NCBI RefSeq assembly: GCF_005502885.1
Contig: NZ_SCMR01000018.1
Location: 1-64,000 of the forward strand
Direction of reading: 5' to 3'
Length of the DNA: 64,000 bases
From: Microbacterium sp. 2FI
GTDB taxonomy: Bacteria > Actinomycetota > Actinomycetes > Actinomycetales > Microbacteriaceae
Positions 30,101 through 39,372 of the stretch are shown here, in pieces (the stretch's first letter is position 1; each line of letters starts with the position of its first letter). The notes beneath the pieces were generated by a model. The model did not search any database. It was not told the DNA's origin and saw only the letters and a list, made by a program, of their open reading frames with translations. A program made the position numbers and the translations under genes.

Positions 30101-31324
30101 CATGAGGTCATCGACGTCCTGCGACGAGTAGGAGGTGTTGCCGACGAGCCCGACCTTCATGCGGAACTGGTAGGCCAGCGACGAACCGGCGCCCGCAGCT
30201 CCGCCCACGCGCAGCGTCGGGTTCATGTAGTGGGTGGACGGCACGCTGTACTGCACGACCCACGGCCGCGTGCCGTTGTTGGCACCGCCGGCCTGGGTGG
30301 CGGGAACCGTGAACACGCAGTCGCCGGTGGGTCCCGAGACGCAGCGGGCCCAGCCCGCGCCGTCGCCCGCGACGCCGTCTGCGCGCGTCGCGCTCGGAGC
30401 CGTGCCCGAGCCGTTGTCGTTGCGGAGGTGCAGCACGACGCCCTGCAGATCGGTGACTCCGGTGATGCTGGTGCGGTCGGAGCCGACCTTCACCGTGATC
30501 GTGGCCGACTGCGGCGGGGCGTAGGTGTGGGTGAAGGTACACGTGGAGGCGCGGTCGGCGTTGGCGGTGTACGCCAGGGTGGACGTGCCGCCGGTCCACG
30601 TGAGTCCATTGCCCGCGTCAGTGCACGTGACGGCTGTCGTGTAGTTCGCGGTGTTGGGGCTCTGCGAGATCGCGGAGATGACCCACGATCCGTTCGCCGC
30701 ATCCACGGTCGCCGGGGCCGCGGGAAGAACGTGCCAGTCGGCACCGACGGTCGCGCGGTACTCCCAGTTGGCCGCCGTGGCAGGGCCGCCGCCCACGATG
30801 TTCACGGCGCGCGTGAATGTGAGGCAGGTGCCCGTACAGGCGGGCAGGATCGCGAGCGCGACGATGGGCGCGTCGAGCGGTGCGGCTGCCTTCGATGAGT
30901 CGCTGGAGGGCTTCTCGCCCTTCGGCGCGGACGGCGCCGGCTTGGCCGGGGTCTCTTCGGCCGGAGCCTCCTCCGCAGGCGTCTCCTCAGCGGGAGCCTC
31001 CTCAACAGGCGCTTCCTCGGCCGGAGCCTCCTCGGCCGGAGCCTCCTCAGCGGGCGTCTCCTCAGCGGGCGTCTCCTCAGCGGGCGTCTCCTCAGCCGGA
31101 GTCGTCTCCTGCGTCGTCGTCTCGTCCGCGGGAGGCGGCGTCACCACGCCTGCGACCGCGGGCGTCACGCCCGTGAAGATCAGCGCACCTGTCAGAAGCG
31201 TCGCTATCCCGCCGGCGTACCAGCGGTGACGCATCGTCAGATTGCGATCCCGATTGCGCTCTCGCCGCATCCGGCGACGTGTCCCCAAGCGCCCGAAACC
31301 GTCCATGTTCATGCTGCCACCCAT
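21113..31324 (-). CDS. giant von Willebrand A-domain LPATG-anchored surface protein (about 3403 residues)
   Basis: Order of parts: Arg-rich cytoplasmic start, signal helix ending TPAVAG, a PAEE(T/A) stalk, an N-terminal region with VRV-type strands, a von Willebrand A domain (about residues 435-640) with MIDAS motifs DISGSVG, the Thr in [10 protein letters not shown] and ITDGNP; seven SpaA/prealbumin-like domains ([36 protein letters not shown] and others); ten tandem ~140-residue repeats (about 1440-2865), each starting like xVDKTxxGTWTIEYxVTVTN and ending with a (D/E)xC pair; a DUF11 domain; the shared module (about 3051-3201); a DUF11 domain; LPATGG, membrane helix, RRRRGEA tail. The layout resembles pilus-tip or MSCRAMM adhesins, so host or surface binding is likely but unproven. 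Start uncertain: ATGs at 31324, 31312 and 31306 are all plausible, none with a strong ribosome site. Confidence 0.83.
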   Translation of the reverse strand: MGGSMNMDGFGRLGTRRRMRRERNRDRNLTMRHRWYAGGIATLLTGALIFTGVTPAVAGVVTPPPADETTTQETTPAEETPAEETPAEETPAEEAPAEEAPAEEAPVEEAPAEETPAEEAPAEETPAKPAPSAPKGEKPSSDSSKAAAPLDAPIVALAILPACTGTCLTFTRAVNIVGGGPATAANWEYRATVGADWHVLPAAPATVDAANGSWVISAISQSPNTANYTTAVTCTDAGNGLTWTGGTSTLAYTANADRASTCTFTHTYAPPQSATITVKVGSDRTSITGVTDLQGVVLHLRNDNGSGTAPSATRADGVAGDGAGWARCVSGPTGDCVFTVPATQAGGANNGTRPWVVQYSVPSTHYMNPTLRVGGAAGAGSSLAYQFRMKVGLVGNTSYSSQDVDDLMLGSGTASNVSGGIWQQSRVNPTLTPSCGLDVALILDISGSVGTALPDLKDAADTFVDSLAGTPSRMSLFSFSWETPGSGGATNYPSLTPVTTPGQGTIFKNRYVSWTSAGGTNWDRGLGIAASNNVPGNQFDVAVIITDGNPTTYNQPYQGSGSDNRFRETENGIFSANALKANGTRVLAFGVGAGATGATNALNLRAISGPTAYTGTNGQNADFYQTEDYDAVGTALRNLALGNCAGSLTVTKAIVPSSAPAGSITGAVPAGAGWVFNSTINTAGVTTPDNSQPTTNDGTGSVTFPLTFPGGTTQASITIVEEQQAGFTLVPVNGSNAVCTNLNTGQAVVPTANPTNGVTLNVPSTEAVNCVIYNRAPNPEADLTVSKSWIVNGVPYTNGSQPGGLNAQLQLTGPGAAGATNQGWGVTRTGYTLNNVATISETLSLIDPTMCSNVATITEINGDPANIALGAGYALTLTEQHNTATITNTVTCESRLTLIKNVANGPTAPGAWVLNAQFLAGQPVPAPALPGFFGTSGTTDLVTADARYQLFETSGSPLYTQVDQRTNLQSNPLSTGSASCIRVDENGDPWPNSGYSDGINGGVNVPLGTRVACTITNQTAELTLLKHVINDNGGDAAAGDWTLIGTPVNDPDLPVQPPVGNVVGSETDTGTSSFFVRPGTVYTISETGPDGYEQVKLQRLIGPDTWEDVAGWDVSVPALGDATYRIVNDDIAPKLTLVKTVTNNHGGTAQPTAWTLTATTPEGPDLSGVTGTDPVTAEPVEAGVTYTLGESDIDGYTLASLNCVGFPNTTVAAPTLVLEAGDDVTCTFNNDDEPGNLTLVKVVDDTNGGDAVPADWNQLLEAKRGADATIAFDHNETIAVPAGVYTLNELQSVANYEWTDLECSTGTTSMADKTVTVANGANVTCTFTNIAKKPTLTLVKIVDNQDGVGSRVATDWTLSAAGDGGFVDATLTSGDGGVTASTGPQPVEAETTYTLGEDGPAGGYTASDWTCDSDIVVDDGQISLPIGANVTCEITNTAIPAEYDVDKTVDGAPMHNLDGTWTIVYDIVVTNTSEYSDLFYDLDDALLYGAGITPIEASWSGPDDTDVPFVLPAGTATLATDVELPTAGEGNPPATHTYTVTVIAEIADGTQDTDTWTCTSTASPNRGFLNSATLTVGDDDTTVYACDDPAFPEITKLGTNPASQNGDASWNLEYTITVTNPGDVAIQAELEDAFPAAPAGWTLVPNTWNVVNGVDTPALDADFAPGTATIWSGELPADTTYTFVVTGVLKPSTTATPIGDCAAQGGFLNKATVTSGDIVEDAEGCVTVVLPPVTVSKTDGTVTQLEGGDWQIDYTVTVSNDSAFATVYTLTDTPDLGDGFDVVSSGWSGAAPVANTAIEAGGSDQFVYRIVASFDDTVEEPQLECVEGEGGAFHNIATVTYPGTPGTDEDDGCAEPQGPTVTKTAAVPTPAAGGSWTISYTVTVRNDTSPGIQLAYELHDAPYPLPDGMAITADWAVTGPMADPDGAGSATLNPAWNGDDPTLVAEGVLPAGATHTYTVSVGARLEADIDPEVLLCGEAPALDEGIWNTALVTNGVFEDSAEACVEVMPVPVIVDKADGTVTQLSDGTWYIEYGVTVTNENALPTVYSLTDAPDFDASFDVTDEGWLGDPDVTDVPIDGNDSHQYTYWVEAESLVDPVPASGLACTENGGGFFNVVTVAYPGGTDTDSGCAAPEIPVVDKTAVDAKQNTETGEWTLTYEVAVTNSYDIQLWYSVTDEPQALPADVTGGEWTASGPVATGGGSGALNPDWDGDLDTQLATGVLPAGATHTYEVTRTVMIAASVVDETLDCLSEEEGAGLWNSATVTNGVGGNTDLDCIVIERPLVDIDKDVTDIRQLEGGTWEITYEVLVTNLSSELAAVYDLDDTLYFGADIVIEDAEWSGPSALSPGVFTDPGWTDTLAEDEVLVPSETDTYTVVVHATVPNAAWDESQTLACEDAERPGAGGFLNTAVVTVNGTTIPADDCEEPALPTIEKEAVSALQVEGDASRWNVEYLVTVTSGGFDTFYDLSDTPAFASGIDIVGGTAQLLPDGDVEAITAGVDFASAVALPADAVHEYKVVWTVEVTDAYSENDAECTGEPGSGFFNTATLIVGDREQDAEICIPVEDRVYPLIDKTVVSSSQDPETGDWTIEYDITVTLDANEQDLSAEYDLSDELLFGGDIEPATGSWATSASWVGEGDDGAFEADGTAVIATDKTIDPGDTHTYTVTVEASVTQVAVDDGTTWCYPDSEDPSGGFLNTALLTSGGVETEAEDCTEPVLPEIDKVGGVTTDNGDGTWDIEYFVTVTYPESDLDPLPGTVAYDLLDAPELPEGVELDGTWEAEAADGETPAPTDAAWVPADGTWTVVDDGELTPENATHTYRVFATVSVTSTPVEEPSECLETEGFGFVIWNVGTVTSGGYTNDDDACQVVQFDDVGIEKTTSGLPVPPEGENASIEPGDTFEYVLTVTNHGSREAVDVVVTDPLNERLEVTGITLPAGWVNDNQPDFVDADNVLSVSTASMALGEVVEIRLTVTFTALEQEPVEWDHDGDPATPPILVDLPPVVGDDELPETPVPLDELFNEACVAAEVDSNPDNNCDDVTIETRDIAALVYTRCVNDAPLLGWVVIKSAALADEPILFTWRPVNEFVTPETDPTEIVLEDTSGSLTWSNEIAWPGADFTPSGISIDYPGWRPLQASDYVPGGGFINPADGLEYAPEDAGGFVFNGLILDPSELDYSWRYDTVVTLSVNPELTFTTSYPPATPDCFVARHTEVEIEKTASVEKTEPGESFTYDLEVENVSTDAAADGVVVTDVIPADIKITGITWPGEGDDAVFPNWESCLVTGQDATGYGGNLECVLFGPLQPQGSDNGGATAAPTITLEATVDPQATASVITNVAVVDYHTFGDPDDPGRDSDDATVLLSSLPATGGSPALPLVMLGFLALLAGATTLVVLRRRRGEARPQL
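21801..21979. repeat. interspersed repeat copy B, shared by the two giant genes
   Basis: Partner of 16531-16709; direct orientation, offset 5270 bases, ten mismatches in 179 bases. Confidence 0.85.
22740..27000. repeat. ten tandem protein-level repeats of about 140 codons
   Basis: Region of the giant gene encoding ten diverged domains. Each has a DKTxxx(G/D)xWxIxYxVTVTN strand at its start and a C-terminal half with a tyrosine/threonine-rich HTYTVTV strand and a cysteine before the next unit. DNA identity between units is low, so the array is old or under selection for diversity. Confidence 0.7.
30951..31110. repeat. 15-base tandem repeats encoding the PAEE stalk
   Basis: Units of the kind GCCTCCTCAGCGGGC/GTCTCCTCAGCGGGC repeat roughly ten times, encoding (T/A)PAEE on the minus strand. 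Several adjacent units are identical, so copy number should vary between isolates. Confidence 0.8.
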
Positions 31325-31598
31325 GACTTCACCCGTCGATAAATCGACCACGAGGTGACCCCTGCTTAGGGGCCCCCAAGACAAAGCACCGCCGACGAGA
31401 ATCTCCCCAGAACCGTCGGCATGCCACTGCCCCACTCGTGAAGCTACCGGCGACGGTGGGGTGCGTCAAGTAACGGCTCGGGAACGATCACCGGCGTGTC
31501 GTGCTGATCAGCATCCATCCGAATGGACTCCCGCGGAAACGCGGAGGCGGCCGAGAGAACCCGTCTCCCGGCCGCCGCCGCGCAATGCTTCGCGTGAC
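31325..31598. other. intergenic region upstream of the giant gene
   Basis: 274 bases with no credible gene. Close to the start codon lie two perfect small palindromes: GTCGAT-AA-ATCGAC (31335-31348) and CCCCT-GCTT-AGGGG (31359-31372), candidate operator or leader-RNA structures. The terminator of the next gene lies at 31546-31576. Confidence 0.5.
31546..31576 (-). terminator. hairpin terminator of the VanZ/small-protein operon
   Basis: GGCGGCCG (31546-31553) pairs with CGGCCGCC (31569-31576); inner bases can extend the stem. It lies 22 bases after the stop at 31599. Confidence 0.6.
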
Positions 31599-31814
31599 CT
31601 ACTCGTGGCCGACCGTCTTGTCGACGTGGTCGCGAACGCCGTCGACATGCTCGTCGATCGAGTCGGGCGCGATCTTCTTCACGAACTCGGCAGCGGCGTC
31701 GAGGACGCTGTCGCTCACGCCTTCGGCCTGCTCGCTCTTGATCGCTTCGCCGATCTGGTCCTTGTTCTGATCAAGGAAGTCCTTGCCCTGGTTGACGAGG
31801 TCTTCGATACCCAT
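31599..31814 (-). CDS. small charged protein, MT0933/Rv0909 antitoxin-like
   Basis: 71 residues, strongly acidic and helical: MGIEDLVNQGKDFLDQ at the start and DEHVDGVRDHVDKTVG at the end. The pattern of amphipathic helices with Gly-Leu-start and KD/VD repeats resembles the MT0933-like antitoxin family (PF14013), common as single genes in actinobacteria. ATG at 31814 has an ideal AAGGAG five bases before it, so the longer upstream frame is rejected. No toxin gene is adjacent; the similarity is by eye only. Confidence 0.6.
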   Translation of the reverse strand: MGIEDLVNQGKDFLDQNKDQIGEAIKSEQAEGVSDSVLDAAAEFVKKIAPDSIDEHVDGVRDHVDKTVGHE

Positions 31815-31896
31815 GTCCACTCCTTCGTCGGCCCCCGATGGCCCTCGGACTCGATTCTGTCGGGCGGGATACCGCGGCGGAACCCCGGGGCGCGAA

Positions 31897-32403
31897 TCAG
31901 CGAGCGGATGCCGCAAGCCGACGCTTCTGGGCCTCGTGCTTCTCGATCACGCGGTCGTCGCGCGCCTTGACGACCGCGCGCAGGATCACGGCGATGAAGA
32001 CCCCGATCGTCGCGCCGATCGAGTTGGCGATGACGTCTTCGACGGTCGAGTAGCGGTCTTCGAGCAGGTACTTCTGCGCGACCTCGATCAGGCCCGAGAG
32101 CGCCGGGCCGAGGAGGAGCGCGATCGGCCACCACCGCAGCGGGATCATGAGTCCGAACAGCAGCCCCACCGGCACGAACAGCAGCACGTTGGCGAACGAC
32201 TCGATGAACGCATAGTCCACGAACGCGGGCACGCCACGCTCGTGGAGTTCGGCGATGGCGCGGTTGAGCAGGCTCTCGACGGGCTGATCGATCGGGCTCG
32301 GCCAGAACACGACGAACGCGAGGAAAGCGCCGTACCCGATCGCGAGCGCCGCGATCAGCGTGTGGCGGGGTCCACTCGTACTCGGCAGCCGGCCGTCGGT
32401 CAC
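31897..32403 (-). CDS. VanZ-like membrane protein
   Basis: 168 residues with about four membrane helices (IAALAIGYGAFLAFVVFWP, NVLLFVPVGLLFGLMI, WPIALLLGPALSGLIEVAQ, IGATIGVFIAVILRAV) and the VanZ-type motif FANVLLFVPVGLLFG plus EVAQKYLLEDRYSTVEDVIAN. VanZ-like proteins are linked to low-level teicoplanin resistance and to cell-surface glycans, but the biochemical role is unknown. The GTG at 32403 overlaps the stop of the DUF4012 gene (GTGA), so the two are translationally coupled. Confidence 0.82.
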   Translation of the reverse strand: MTDGRLPSTSGPRHTLIAALAIGYGAFLAFVVFWPSPIDQPVESLLNRAIAELHERGVPAFVDYAFIESFANVLLFVPVGLLFGLMIPLRWWPIALLLGPALSGLIEVAQKYLLEDRYSTVEDVIANSIGATIGVFIAVILRAVVKARDDRVIEKHEAQKRRLAASAR

Positions 32404-34247
32404 GGGGCCGCCGGGAACAGCTGGCTGCACGAGTCTGCGACGGTGACCGGCGTCTTCGTGACGGTCGGCGAGTAGCGCACCTCGAGCGGGCCGAGGTCAC
32501 CCTCGGGCAGCGTGCTCGTGTACGACACGGTGCGCGTCTCACCCATCGGCAGCGTGATGGTGATGCTCTTGCCGTCACGGCCTGCTTCGGAGCCGGTGCG
32601 CGTCCACGAGCCGAAGTCGCCGTTCTCGGGGTCGGAGACGATCGTGCCGCCCGGCACCGCATACGAGAGCACGTCGAGGATCATGGTCGTGCGCGGGATG
32701 CCGAGCTGGTTGTTGCGCCACGCCAGCGTGTAGCCGCTGAGGTTCGAACCCGGCACCGTGCTCGTCAGCGTCGTGGTGGTCGTGACGGTGCGCGCCGCGG
32801 GATCGCACGAGACGGCGACCGCGGTCGAGAGGTAGTACTCGAGCTTGCTGTACGAGGCGTTGACGAGGTACGTGCCGACCTGCGTGGCGGCGACGTTGTC
32901 GGTTGCGAGGGCCCCATCGACGTTGAACTCGGCGCTGAGAGCCTGCTCGGCCTCGCGGGGGAACCACAGGTAGGTGCGCTGATCGTCGGCGGCGAGCTGC
33001 AGCTGCTCGAGCATCGTCATCGGATCCCAGTCGCCTGAAGACACCTTCTCGAAGACCTTGCCTGCGACGTCGGCGAAGTAGGCATCGGCCGCGAGACCAT
33101 TGGTGCCGAAGCGCTCGTAGGCATCGCTCAGCAGCGCCTTCACGACGTTGTCCGCATTGAGTTCAGAGCCGTCCTCGAGCACGACCGGACCCGTGGCGCG
33201 CAGCATGTACGACAGCACGACGGGGTCGATCGAGATCACGCCGTCGATGTCGCCGCCGATGTTGGTCTGCCAGAGCGAACGGAACATCGCGGCCGAGGTC
33301 GGGAAGTCTGGGGTGCGCGTGTAGTTCTGCGCGTAGGCGTCGAAGTCACCCTCATACATCGCGAGGGTCGACTCGGGCATCTCGTAGTCGAGCCACCCGC
33401 GCACACCGGCGAGGTGGAAGTTCTCGGAGGCCTCGTCGTCGCGCATCTCGATCTTGCCGTTGTCGACCGACATGATCGCCGAAGTCGCCGCATTGCCGCC
33501 CGTCGCACGGATCTCGGCGTTGTTCTGGAAGAGGACGACGTAGGTGCGCGGCTCTTCGGAACCGGCGAGCTGCAGCAGCGTCGGCAGATACTTCTCGACC
33601 GTCTCGAGGGCCGGGCCGGCCTCGTCCATCACGTCGAGCAGCTGGCCGATCGCGTCGTCGACGATGGGCAGCAGCTCCGCGCGATCGATCTCGGCGACTC
33701 GAGACTCCGCATCGGCGAACGCCGCGTTCACCTGCGGCATGACCTCGATCGCACCACGGAACGGGTCGAGGTCCACTCCCCCACCTTCGACCGCGAGCTG
33801 GTCGAGCTGCACGGTGCTCAGCAGCTGAAGCGCCGGCGGCATCGCGTCCCGCACGAGGATGTGGGTGGCCTCGGTCGCGCTCTTGACGGCGGCGACGTTC
33901 ACCCCGACGACCGGGACGGCGGATGCAGCATCCCACAGCGGACCCTGCACGATCTCGTCGGCATCCGTCGTCAGTACGAGCACCTCGTCTGCGAGAGCCT
34001 GGATCTGAGCCGTGTCGCCCGTCTTCGCGAGGGCGGGGACGGCGGTGAGCTTGTCCTTGGCTGCCAAGAGGTCGTCGCGTACCTCGAGAGCCTGGAGTGC
34101 GAACACGCCCCCCACGGCGCCGATGGCGCCGACGACGACGAACGTGCCCAGAAGCACCCACGGCCAGCGGCGTCGCCGCTGGGGCGCCGGGGCGTGATCG
34201 CCGGCGCGGCCATGGCGGAAGCGCCCGGCGAGGGGTTTGGAGGACAC
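32400..34247 (-). CDS. DUF4012 family membrane-anchored extracellular protein
   Basis: 615 residues: a basic start (RRRRWPW), one membrane helix (about residues 30-51) and a long outer part. DUF4012 features include the RTYVVLFQNNAEIRATGG segment near the centre and GDIDGVISIDPVVLSYMLRATGPV. Family members sit in actinobacterial exopolysaccharide loci beside sugar transferases, as here, but no activity is established. The GTG start at 34247 has no ribosome site; instead TAGCAT lies six bases upstream, so it may be read from a leaderless transcript of its own. Confidence 0.85.
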   Translation of the reverse strand: MSSKPLAGRFRHGRAGDHAPAPQRRRRWPWVLLGTFVVVGAIGAVGGVFALQALEVRDDLLAAKDKLTAVPALAKTGDTAQIQALADEVLVLTTDADEIVQGPLWDAASAVPVVGVNVAAVKSATEATHILVRDAMPPALQLLSTVQLDQLAVEGGGVDLDPFRGAIEVMPQVNAAFADAESRVAEIDRAELLPIVDDAIGQLLDVMDEAGPALETVEKYLPTLLQLAGSEEPRTYVVLFQNNAEIRATGGNAATSAIMSVDNGKIEMRDDEASENFHLAGVRGWLDYEMPESTLAMYEGDFDAYAQNYTRTPDFPTSAAMFRSLWQTNIGGDIDGVISIDPVVLSYMLRATGPVVLEDGSELNADNVVKALLSDAYERFGTNGLAADAYFADVAGKVFEKVSSGDWDPMTMLEQLQLAADDQRTYLWFPREAEQALSAEFNVDGALATDNVAATQVGTYLVNASYSKLEYYLSTAVAVSCDPAARTVTTTTTLTSTVPGSNLSGYTLAWRNNQLGIPRTTMILDVLSYAVPGGTIVSDPENGDFGSWTRTGSEAGRDGKSITITLPMGETRTVSYTSTLPEGDLGPLEVRYSPTVTKTPVTVADSCSQLFPAAP

Positions 34248-34253
34248 CTGAGG

Positions 34254-34259
34254 ATGCTA
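34254..34259 (-). promoter_or_regulatory. -10 element (TAGCAT) for leaderless DUF4012 transcript
   Basis: TAGCAT on the minus strand, six bases before the GTG at 34247. No good -35 seen. Confidence 0.35.
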
Positions 34260-34296
34260 TCCGGGTCGGGCTGGGATGATGCCGAGAGACGCGCGC

Positions 34297-35760
34297 TCAG
34301 TGCGCGGTTTCACCCGGCACGATGACCGCGCGGATGGTGCGGAACAGGATCAGCACGTCTTGCATGAACGACCAGTTCTCGACGTAGTACAGGTCGAGGC
34401 GAATCGCGTCTTCCCACGACAGCTGCGACCGCCCGCTCACCTGCCACAGCCCGCTCATGCCAGGCTTGACGAGCAGCCGCCGATTGGCGTCGTCGTTGTA
34501 CAGCGCGACTTCGGTCGCGCGCTGCGGACGGGGGCCGACCAGGCTCATCTCGCCGCGGAACACATTGAACAGCTGCGGGAACTCGTCGATCGAGTGCTTG
34601 CGGAGGAAGCGTCCGACCTTCGTGATGCGGGGATCGTTCGTCACCTTGAAGAGAGGCTGATCGGTGGTGCCCTGCACATCGAGCAGGCTCGCGAGCTGGT
34701 CGTCGGCATTGGCGACCATCGAACGGAACTTGATCATGCCGAACTCACGGCCGCTGCGCCCGATCCGCAGCTGCCGGTAGAGGACCGGCCCCGGACCGTC
34801 GATGCGGATCGCGATCGCGGCGGCGACCATGATCGGCGAGAAGAGCAGGATCATGATCGACGAGCCGATGATGTCGAAGGCGCGCTTGCCGAACCGCTTG
34901 TGCCCCTCGAGGGTCGGGAACTCGATATGGACGAGAGGCAGGCCCGCGACGGGCCGTGCATGGATTCGAGGACCCGCGACGTCGGTGAGAGCGGGAGCGA
35001 CGACCCAATTGACGTCGCGGTCGGCCATCGCCCAGCCGAGGCGCCGCATGGTGGCGGGGTCGAGCTCGTCGGCACCCGCGACGATCAGGGTGTCGGCGCC
35101 TGCCGCGTCGATCGCCTGCTCGACGTCGGCGAGGCCGCCGAGCACAGGAACGTCGCCGATCGCGATCCGCGTGCCTCGCGGGGTGATGGCACCGACGATG
35201 GCGTAGCCGCTCCCATGCGTGCCGCGGATCTGCCTGATGATGTGCTCGAGTTTCGCCCGATCCCCGAGTACGACCGCCCGATAGACGAAGGCACCCGACT
35301 GCTGGCGATGCCGCAGCCATTGCCGCCAGCCCCAGCGGCCCGCGATCAGCCCGGCAAGACCGACGGGAAGCGCGATGAGGAACAGGGCGCGCGCCACTTC
35401 GATGCGCAGGAAGAACGCGATGGTGATGACGACCGCGAACACGAAGAACGTTGCGCTGACGATGCGGCGGTACTCGACGACTCCATGGCCGACGATGTGC
35501 CGGTCACGGGTGTCGAACGCGTCGAGGCACAGCAGCCACATCACCCCGATGATCGCCAACGGAACGAAGTACGGCAGGTCGGGTCCCCCGGGCCATGACA
35601 GCGTCGTGTTGAGATCCGGCAGCGCGAGAAGACCGAAGCCTGCGAGCGTGGCGATGAGGATGAGGGCGTCGGTGTAGATGAGCCGGCTGGCGTAGCGGCG
35701 CACCCACGGCGGCTCTCGACGCTGCGACGGCGTCGCAGCTGGCGTCCGAGGAGGATTCAT
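34297..35760 (-). CDS. polyprenyl-phosphate sugar-1-phosphate transferase (WbaP/CpsE type)
   Basis: 487 residues. N-terminal half: about five membrane helices and a CoA-binding-like Rossmann domain ([16 protein letters not shown]). C-terminal half (from about residue 290): bacterial sugar transferase domain with a re-entrant helix, [66 protein letters not shown] and the end [15 protein letters not shown]. It transfers a hexose-1-phosphate from a UDP-sugar to undecaprenyl or decaprenyl phosphate, the first step of glycan assembly. The Asp-Glu pair in SIDEFPQ is catalytic in the family. The start lies eight bases after the stop of the dehydrogenase gene, without a ribosome site (coupled). Confidence 0.93.
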   Translation of the reverse strand: MNPPRTPAATPSQRREPPWVRRYASRLIYTDALILIATLAGFGLLALPDLNTTLSWPGGPDLPYFVPLAIIGVMWLLCLDAFDTRDRHIVGHGVVEYRRIVSATFFVFAVVITIAFFLRIEVARALFLIALPVGLAGLIAGRWGWRQWLRHRQQSGAFVYRAVVLGDRAKLEHIIRQIRGTHGSGYAIVGAITPRGTRIAIGDVPVLGGLADVEQAIDAAGADTLIVAGADELDPATMRRLGWAMADRDVNWVVAPALTDVAGPRIHARPVAGLPLVHIEFPTLEGHKRFGKRAFDIIGSSIMILLFSPIMVAAAIAIRIDGPGPVLYRQLRIGRSGREFGMIKFRSMVANADDQLASLLDVQGTTDQPLFKVTNDPRITKVGRFLRKHSIDEFPQLFNVFRGEMSLVGPRPQRATEVALYNDDANRRLLVKPGMSGLWQVSGRSQLSWEDAIRLDLYYVENWSFMQDVLILFRTIRAVIVPGETAH

Positions 35761-35768
35761 GGAGTCAG

Positions 35769-36935
35769 TCAGTCGCGACCATAGATGTCACGGGTGTAGA
35801 TCTTGTGGGCGACGTCGGCGAGCACGTCGGTCGATCGGTTGGCGATGATGACGTCCGCGCGCGCCTTGAACTCGTCGAGGTCTCGCACGACCTCGGAGTG
35901 GAAGAACTCGCCTTCGTCGAGGGCGGGCTCGTACACGATGACATTCACCCCCTTGGCCTTGACGCGCTTCATGATGCCCTGAATCGAGGACTGCCGGAAG
36001 TTGTCGGACCCCGATTTCATGACGAGGCGATAGACGCCCACGGTCTCGGGGTTGCGAGCGAGGATGTCGGCCGCGACGAAGTCCTTGCGGGTTCTGTTGG
36101 CATCGACGATCGCAGCGATCAGGTTCTGCGGCACTTCGGAGTAGTTCGCGAGCAGCTGCTTCGTGTCTTTGGGCAGGCAATAGCCGCCGTAGCCGAACGA
36201 CGGGTTGTTGTAATGCGTACCGATGCGCGGGTCGAGGCCGACGCCCTCGATGATCTGCCGTGAATCCAGGCCGTGCACGGCGGCATAGGTGTCGAGCTCG
36301 TTGAAGTAGGCGACTCGCAGCGCGAGATAGGTGTTGGCGAACAGCTTGATCGCCTCGGCCTCGGTCGGACCGGTGTGCAGCACCGGCACGTCCGTGTCGA
36401 TGGCTCCTTCGAGCAGGAGCTCCGCGAAACGCCGCCCTGCCGGCCCCCAATCACCGACGACGATGCGCGACGGATGCAGGTTGTCGTAGAGCGCCTGCCC
36501 CTCGCGGAGGAACTCGGGCGAGAAGATGATCGTCGCACCGGGGTGTTCGACCCTCATCCGGCTCGTGAAGCCCACGGGCACGGTCGACTTGATGACGATA
36601 GCGGCGTCGGGGTTCACCGCGAGCACGGCGTCGATCACCGACTCGACGGATGAGGTGTCGAAGAAGTTGCTCTCTTCGTCGTAGTTCGTGGGCGTCGCCA
36701 CCACCACGAAGTCCGCGTCCTGGTAGGCCGCCGCCGCGTCGAGCGTCGCCGTGAGATCGAGATCGTGCGTGGCGAGATACTCCTCGAGTTCGGCATCGGC
36801 GATGGGCGAGATGCGCCGGGTCAGGAGATCGATCTTGTGCGGGTCGACGTCGACGGCGAACACCTCGTGGTGTTGAGCAAGGATGACGGCGTTCGACAGG
36901 CCCACGTAGCCCGTGCCGACGATGGCGATCTTCAT
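35769..36935 (-). CDS. ugd: UDP-glucose 6-dehydrogenase (short Ugd type)
   Basis: 388 residues. Oxidises UDP-glucose to UDP-glucuronate with two NAD+. NAD-binding [10 protein letters not shown] (residues 7-16), [19 protein letters not shown], and the catalytic Cys253 in [15 protein letters not shown]. Length and sequence fit the short E. coli/Gram-positive type; a closely related UDP-sugar dehydrogenase specificity cannot be excluded. No Shine-Dalgarno site precedes the ATG; TACCCT six bases upstream suggests a leaderless message. First gene of the operon running to 31599. Confidence 0.92.
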   Translation of the reverse strand: MKIAIVGTGYVGLSNAVILAQHHEVFAVDVDPHKIDLLTRRISPIADAELEEYLATHDLDLTATLDAAAAYQDADFVVVATPTNYDEESNFFDTSSVESVIDAVLAVNPDAAIVIKSTVPVGFTSRMRVEHPGATIIFSPEFLREGQALYDNLHPSRIVVGDWGPAGRRFAELLLEGAIDTDVPVLHTGPTEAEAIKLFANTYLALRVAYFNELDTYAAVHGLDSRQIIEGVGLDPRIGTHYNNPSFGYGGYCLPKDTKQLLANYSEVPQNLIAAIVDANRTRKDFVAADILARNPETVGVYRLVMKSGSDNFRQSSIQGIMKRVKAKGVNVIVYEPALDEGEFFHSEVVRDLDEFKARADVIIANRSTDVLADVAHKIYTRDIYGRD

Positions 36936-36941
36936 AGGGAA

Positions 36942-36947
36942 AGGGTA
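36942..36947 (-). promoter_or_regulatory. -10 element (TACCCT) for leaderless ugd transcript
   Basis: Minus-strand TACCCT six bases before the ugd ATG; divergent from the promoter at 37001. Confidence 0.35.
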
Positions 36948-37000
36948 TCCCGGGCTGCCCCGGCTCCTTTCCCGGCAAGGCCGCGAGCACCGCGCCCGAA

Positions 37001-37006
37001 TAGACT
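37001..37006 (+). promoter_or_regulatory. -10 element (TAGACT) for leaderless glycosyltransferase transcript
   Basis: TAGACT, identical to the -10 of the S10 operon, eight bases before the ATG at 37015; no ribosome site lies between. Confidence 0.45.
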
Positions 37007-37014
37007 CGACGACG

Positions 37015-39354
37015 ATGAGCTCGGCATCCCCCCTTATCTCGATCGTTCTGCCGGTCTACAACGACGAGGCGACGGTCTCAGCAGCGATCGAGAGCGCGCT
37101 CGGGCAGACGCTCCCCGACATCGAGATCATCTGCGTCGACGACGCCTCGACCGACGGAACCACCGCCGCGATCGAGCGCTTCCGCGCCCGCGACCCACGC
37201 GTGCGCCTCATCCGGCAGGAGCGCAATCTGTCGGCGTTCCAGTCACGCCGTGCCGGCATCCTGGCAGCCTCGGCCGACTACGTGCTCTTCCTCGACGGCG
37301 ACGACGAACTCGTCTCGGACGCCGCTGAAAAGGTCCTCGCGCGGGCGCGGGTGGCGGACGCCGATATGGTGGGCTTCGGCGTCACGGTGGTGGAGAAGGA
37401 CGGGCGCACCGGCGGCGCCTACGAGAATCGACTGCTCCCGCCGCAGCGATCTCTCCATGGAACAGACGTTCTGAGCCACCTCTTCCGCATCGGCAAGCCC
37501 GCTCAGGGGCAGCTGTGGCGGTACCTCTTCCGCACGAGCGTGCTGCGCGACGCCTACGCACTGCTGCCCGATGACCTCGTGCTCGCGCGGGTCAACGACC
37601 TTCCGCTGATGTTCCTCGCTGCCGCGCTCGCCACGAGCTACGTGTCCCTGTCGGAGAAGCTGTACCGCTACCACTTCGGGCGGGGGGGCAGCGGACACGA
37701 TGTCGACAGTGTGGAGCGCGCGGAGTTCTACGCGTCGGCGATCCACTCGATCGACAGCATCCGGCCCGCGGTGGATGACCTCGCGAGCTCTCACCCCGAT
37801 GCAGAGCTGCTCCTCGAGACGTACGCGTCGGCGAGGCTGTCGATCATCGGATACGTCGTTTCACAGCTGATCGAGCGCAGCGACAGCACGGTGCTCGACA
37901 CGGCACTCGCCCACCTGCACACGGTGGCACCCGCGCACGACATCATCCACGCGGCCGCACGCTTCTACCCCGCGACGCTCTCGACGCTGAAGTTCCACAC
38001 CGCGTGGCATGGGTTCGGCGATCGTCCGGTTCGCAGCATCCTGCTCGCTACCTCGACCGTGCGCACCGGAGGCGTATCGGCCGTTCTCGCGTCGCAGGCG
38101 CGCTACCTGCGCGAGGCCGGCTACCGCGTGACGGTCGTGGCGCGCAACGGTGGCAGCGATGTGACGGTGCTCCCCGAAGGCACGCCGTTCATCGAATTGA
38201 CCGCACGCGGCCTGGTCGACCAGCTGAAGGAGTGGGCCGAGATCTGCCGCGATCAGGACGTGGACGTGGTGATCGACCACCAGGTGCTTTATATGCAGCA
38301 CTGGCCCGAGTTCGCCCTCATGGCCCGCGCCGAGGGTGCGGCGACGGTCGGATGGCTGCACAACTTCTTCGCGCGCCCGATCTACGACGGCAACGAGAGG
38401 CTCTCGCTGATCGAGCGGTGCAGCAGCACGCTCGCCGAGCTGGTCGTGCTCTCACCGCTGGATGTCGCGTACTTCAAGCTGCGTGGTGTGACACATACCT
38501 CCTACCTGCCGAATCCTCCCTCGCCTCTGCTGATCGAGTCGCTGGCGCACCCTGTTCAGAAGCTTCCGCCGGCAGACCGCATCGAGCTGGTGTGGCTGGG
38601 TCGGCTGGAGCAGCGGACGAAGCAGGTTCGCGAACTGATCGAGGTCGGCGTGCAGTTGCGGAAGCTCTCGGTCGACTTCCGCCTCACCGTCATCGGACCC
38701 GACTGGGACGAGCTGACCGCCAAGAAGTTCAACGCCGAGGCGCGCCGGCGCGGAGTCGGCGACCGCGTCGTCGCCGTCGGCACCTTGCGCGGAGCGGACC
38801 TGATCGTGGCGATGGATGCCGCCGACGCCTTCGTCTCGACGAGCATCATCGAGGGCTACCAGCTGACCATCGCCGAAGCGCAGGCGCGCGGTCTGCCGGT
38901 GTTCATGTACGAGCTCCCCTGGCTCACTCTCGTGCAGGACAACGGGGGCATCGTGTCTGTGGCGCAGGGCGACGCGCGGGGGCTCGCCCGTCAGATCGCC
39001 GATGTGATCGGCGACGCGGAGCGCTATTCGACTCTGTCCCGGGCATCGGTGGCGGCGGCGGAGCGGGCGAGATCGTTCGACTTCGCGGCACTGTACCGTG
39101 GCGTGGTCGCGGGCTCGCTGCCTCCGGAGTTCTCACCCGAGCCGACGCTCGATGACGCACGGCAGCTGCTCGAGCTGATGGTCTTCTTCGCCGAGAGGGC
39201 GCAGCGTCGGGGCCGCGTCGGCTCATCGGGCGGTTCAGCGATCGGGGCGCAGCTCTGGGAGTCCGCCGCGCCGATCGGTCGGGCAGCGCTGAAGCGGCTC
39301 CCAGGCCTGCGCCCGCTCGCGCACCGCGCGAAGCGGCGGCTGGGCGGGAACTAG
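37015..39354 (+). CDS. GT2-GT4 fusion glycosyltransferase (paralogue 1)
   Basis: 779 residues. N-terminal GT-A domain of family GT2 (about residues 5-290): VDDASTDGT nucleotide-binding motif, FLDGDDE as the DXD metal site, then [23 protein letters not shown]-terminal GT-B domain of family GT4 type (about 340-720): [49 protein letters not shown] (Arg/Lys site) and the [16 protein letters not shown] loop with catalytic-type Glu. It therefore probably adds two sugars in sequence to a surface polymer, or one plus a priming unit. Divergent from ugd. ATG at 37015 matches the GT2 start; the upstream frame is noncoding. Confidence 0.88.
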   Translation: MSSASPLISIVLPVYNDEATVSAAIESALGQTLPDIEIICVDDASTDGTTAAIERFRARDPRVRLIRQERNLSAFQSRRAGILAASADYVLFLDGDDELVSDAAEKVLARARVADADMVGFGVTVVEKDGRTGGAYENRLLPPQRSLHGTDVLSHLFRIGKPAQGQLWRYLFRTSVLRDAYALLPDDLVLARVNDLPLMFLAAALATSYVSLSEKLYRYHFGRGGSGHDVDSVERAEFYASAIHSIDSIRPAVDDLASSHPDAELLLETYASARLSIIGYVVSQLIERSDSTVLDTALAHLHTVAPAHDIIHAAARFYPATLSTLKFHTAWHGFGDRPVRSILLATSTVRTGGVSAVLASQARYLREAGYRVTVVARNGGSDVTVLPEGTPFIELTARGLVDQLKEWAEICRDQDVDVVIDHQVLYMQHWPEFALMARAEGAATVGWLHNFFARPIYDGNERLSLIERCSSTLAELVVLSPLDVAYFKLRGVTHTSYLPNPPSPLLIESLAHPVQKLPPADRIELVWLGRLEQRTKQVRELIEVGVQLRKLSVDFRLTVIGPDWDELTAKKFNAEARRRGVGDRVVAVGTLRGADLIVAMDAADAFVSTSIIEGYQLTIAEAQARGLPVFMYELPWLTLVQDNGGIVSVAQGDARGLARQIADVIGDAERYSTLSRASVAAAERARSFDFAALYRGVVAGSLPPEFSPEPTLDDARQLLELMVFFAERAQRRGRVGSSGGSAIGAQLWESAAPIGRAALKRLPGLRPLAHRAKRRLGGN

Positions 39355-39372
39355 TCTCCGCGACAGGGACGG

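Noticed and set aside
21074..30898. A 3274-codon open frame on the plus strand, antisense to the giant surface protein gene
   Set aside because: It is Arg/Asp/Val-rich with no domain or signal and mirrors the codon bias of the sense gene; long antisense frames are expected in high-GC coding DNA.
31815..31916. Upstream in-frame start of the small charged protein
   Set aside because: The ATG at 31814 has an ideal AAGGAG; the extension is Arg/Pro-rich and reaches into the VanZ-like gene.
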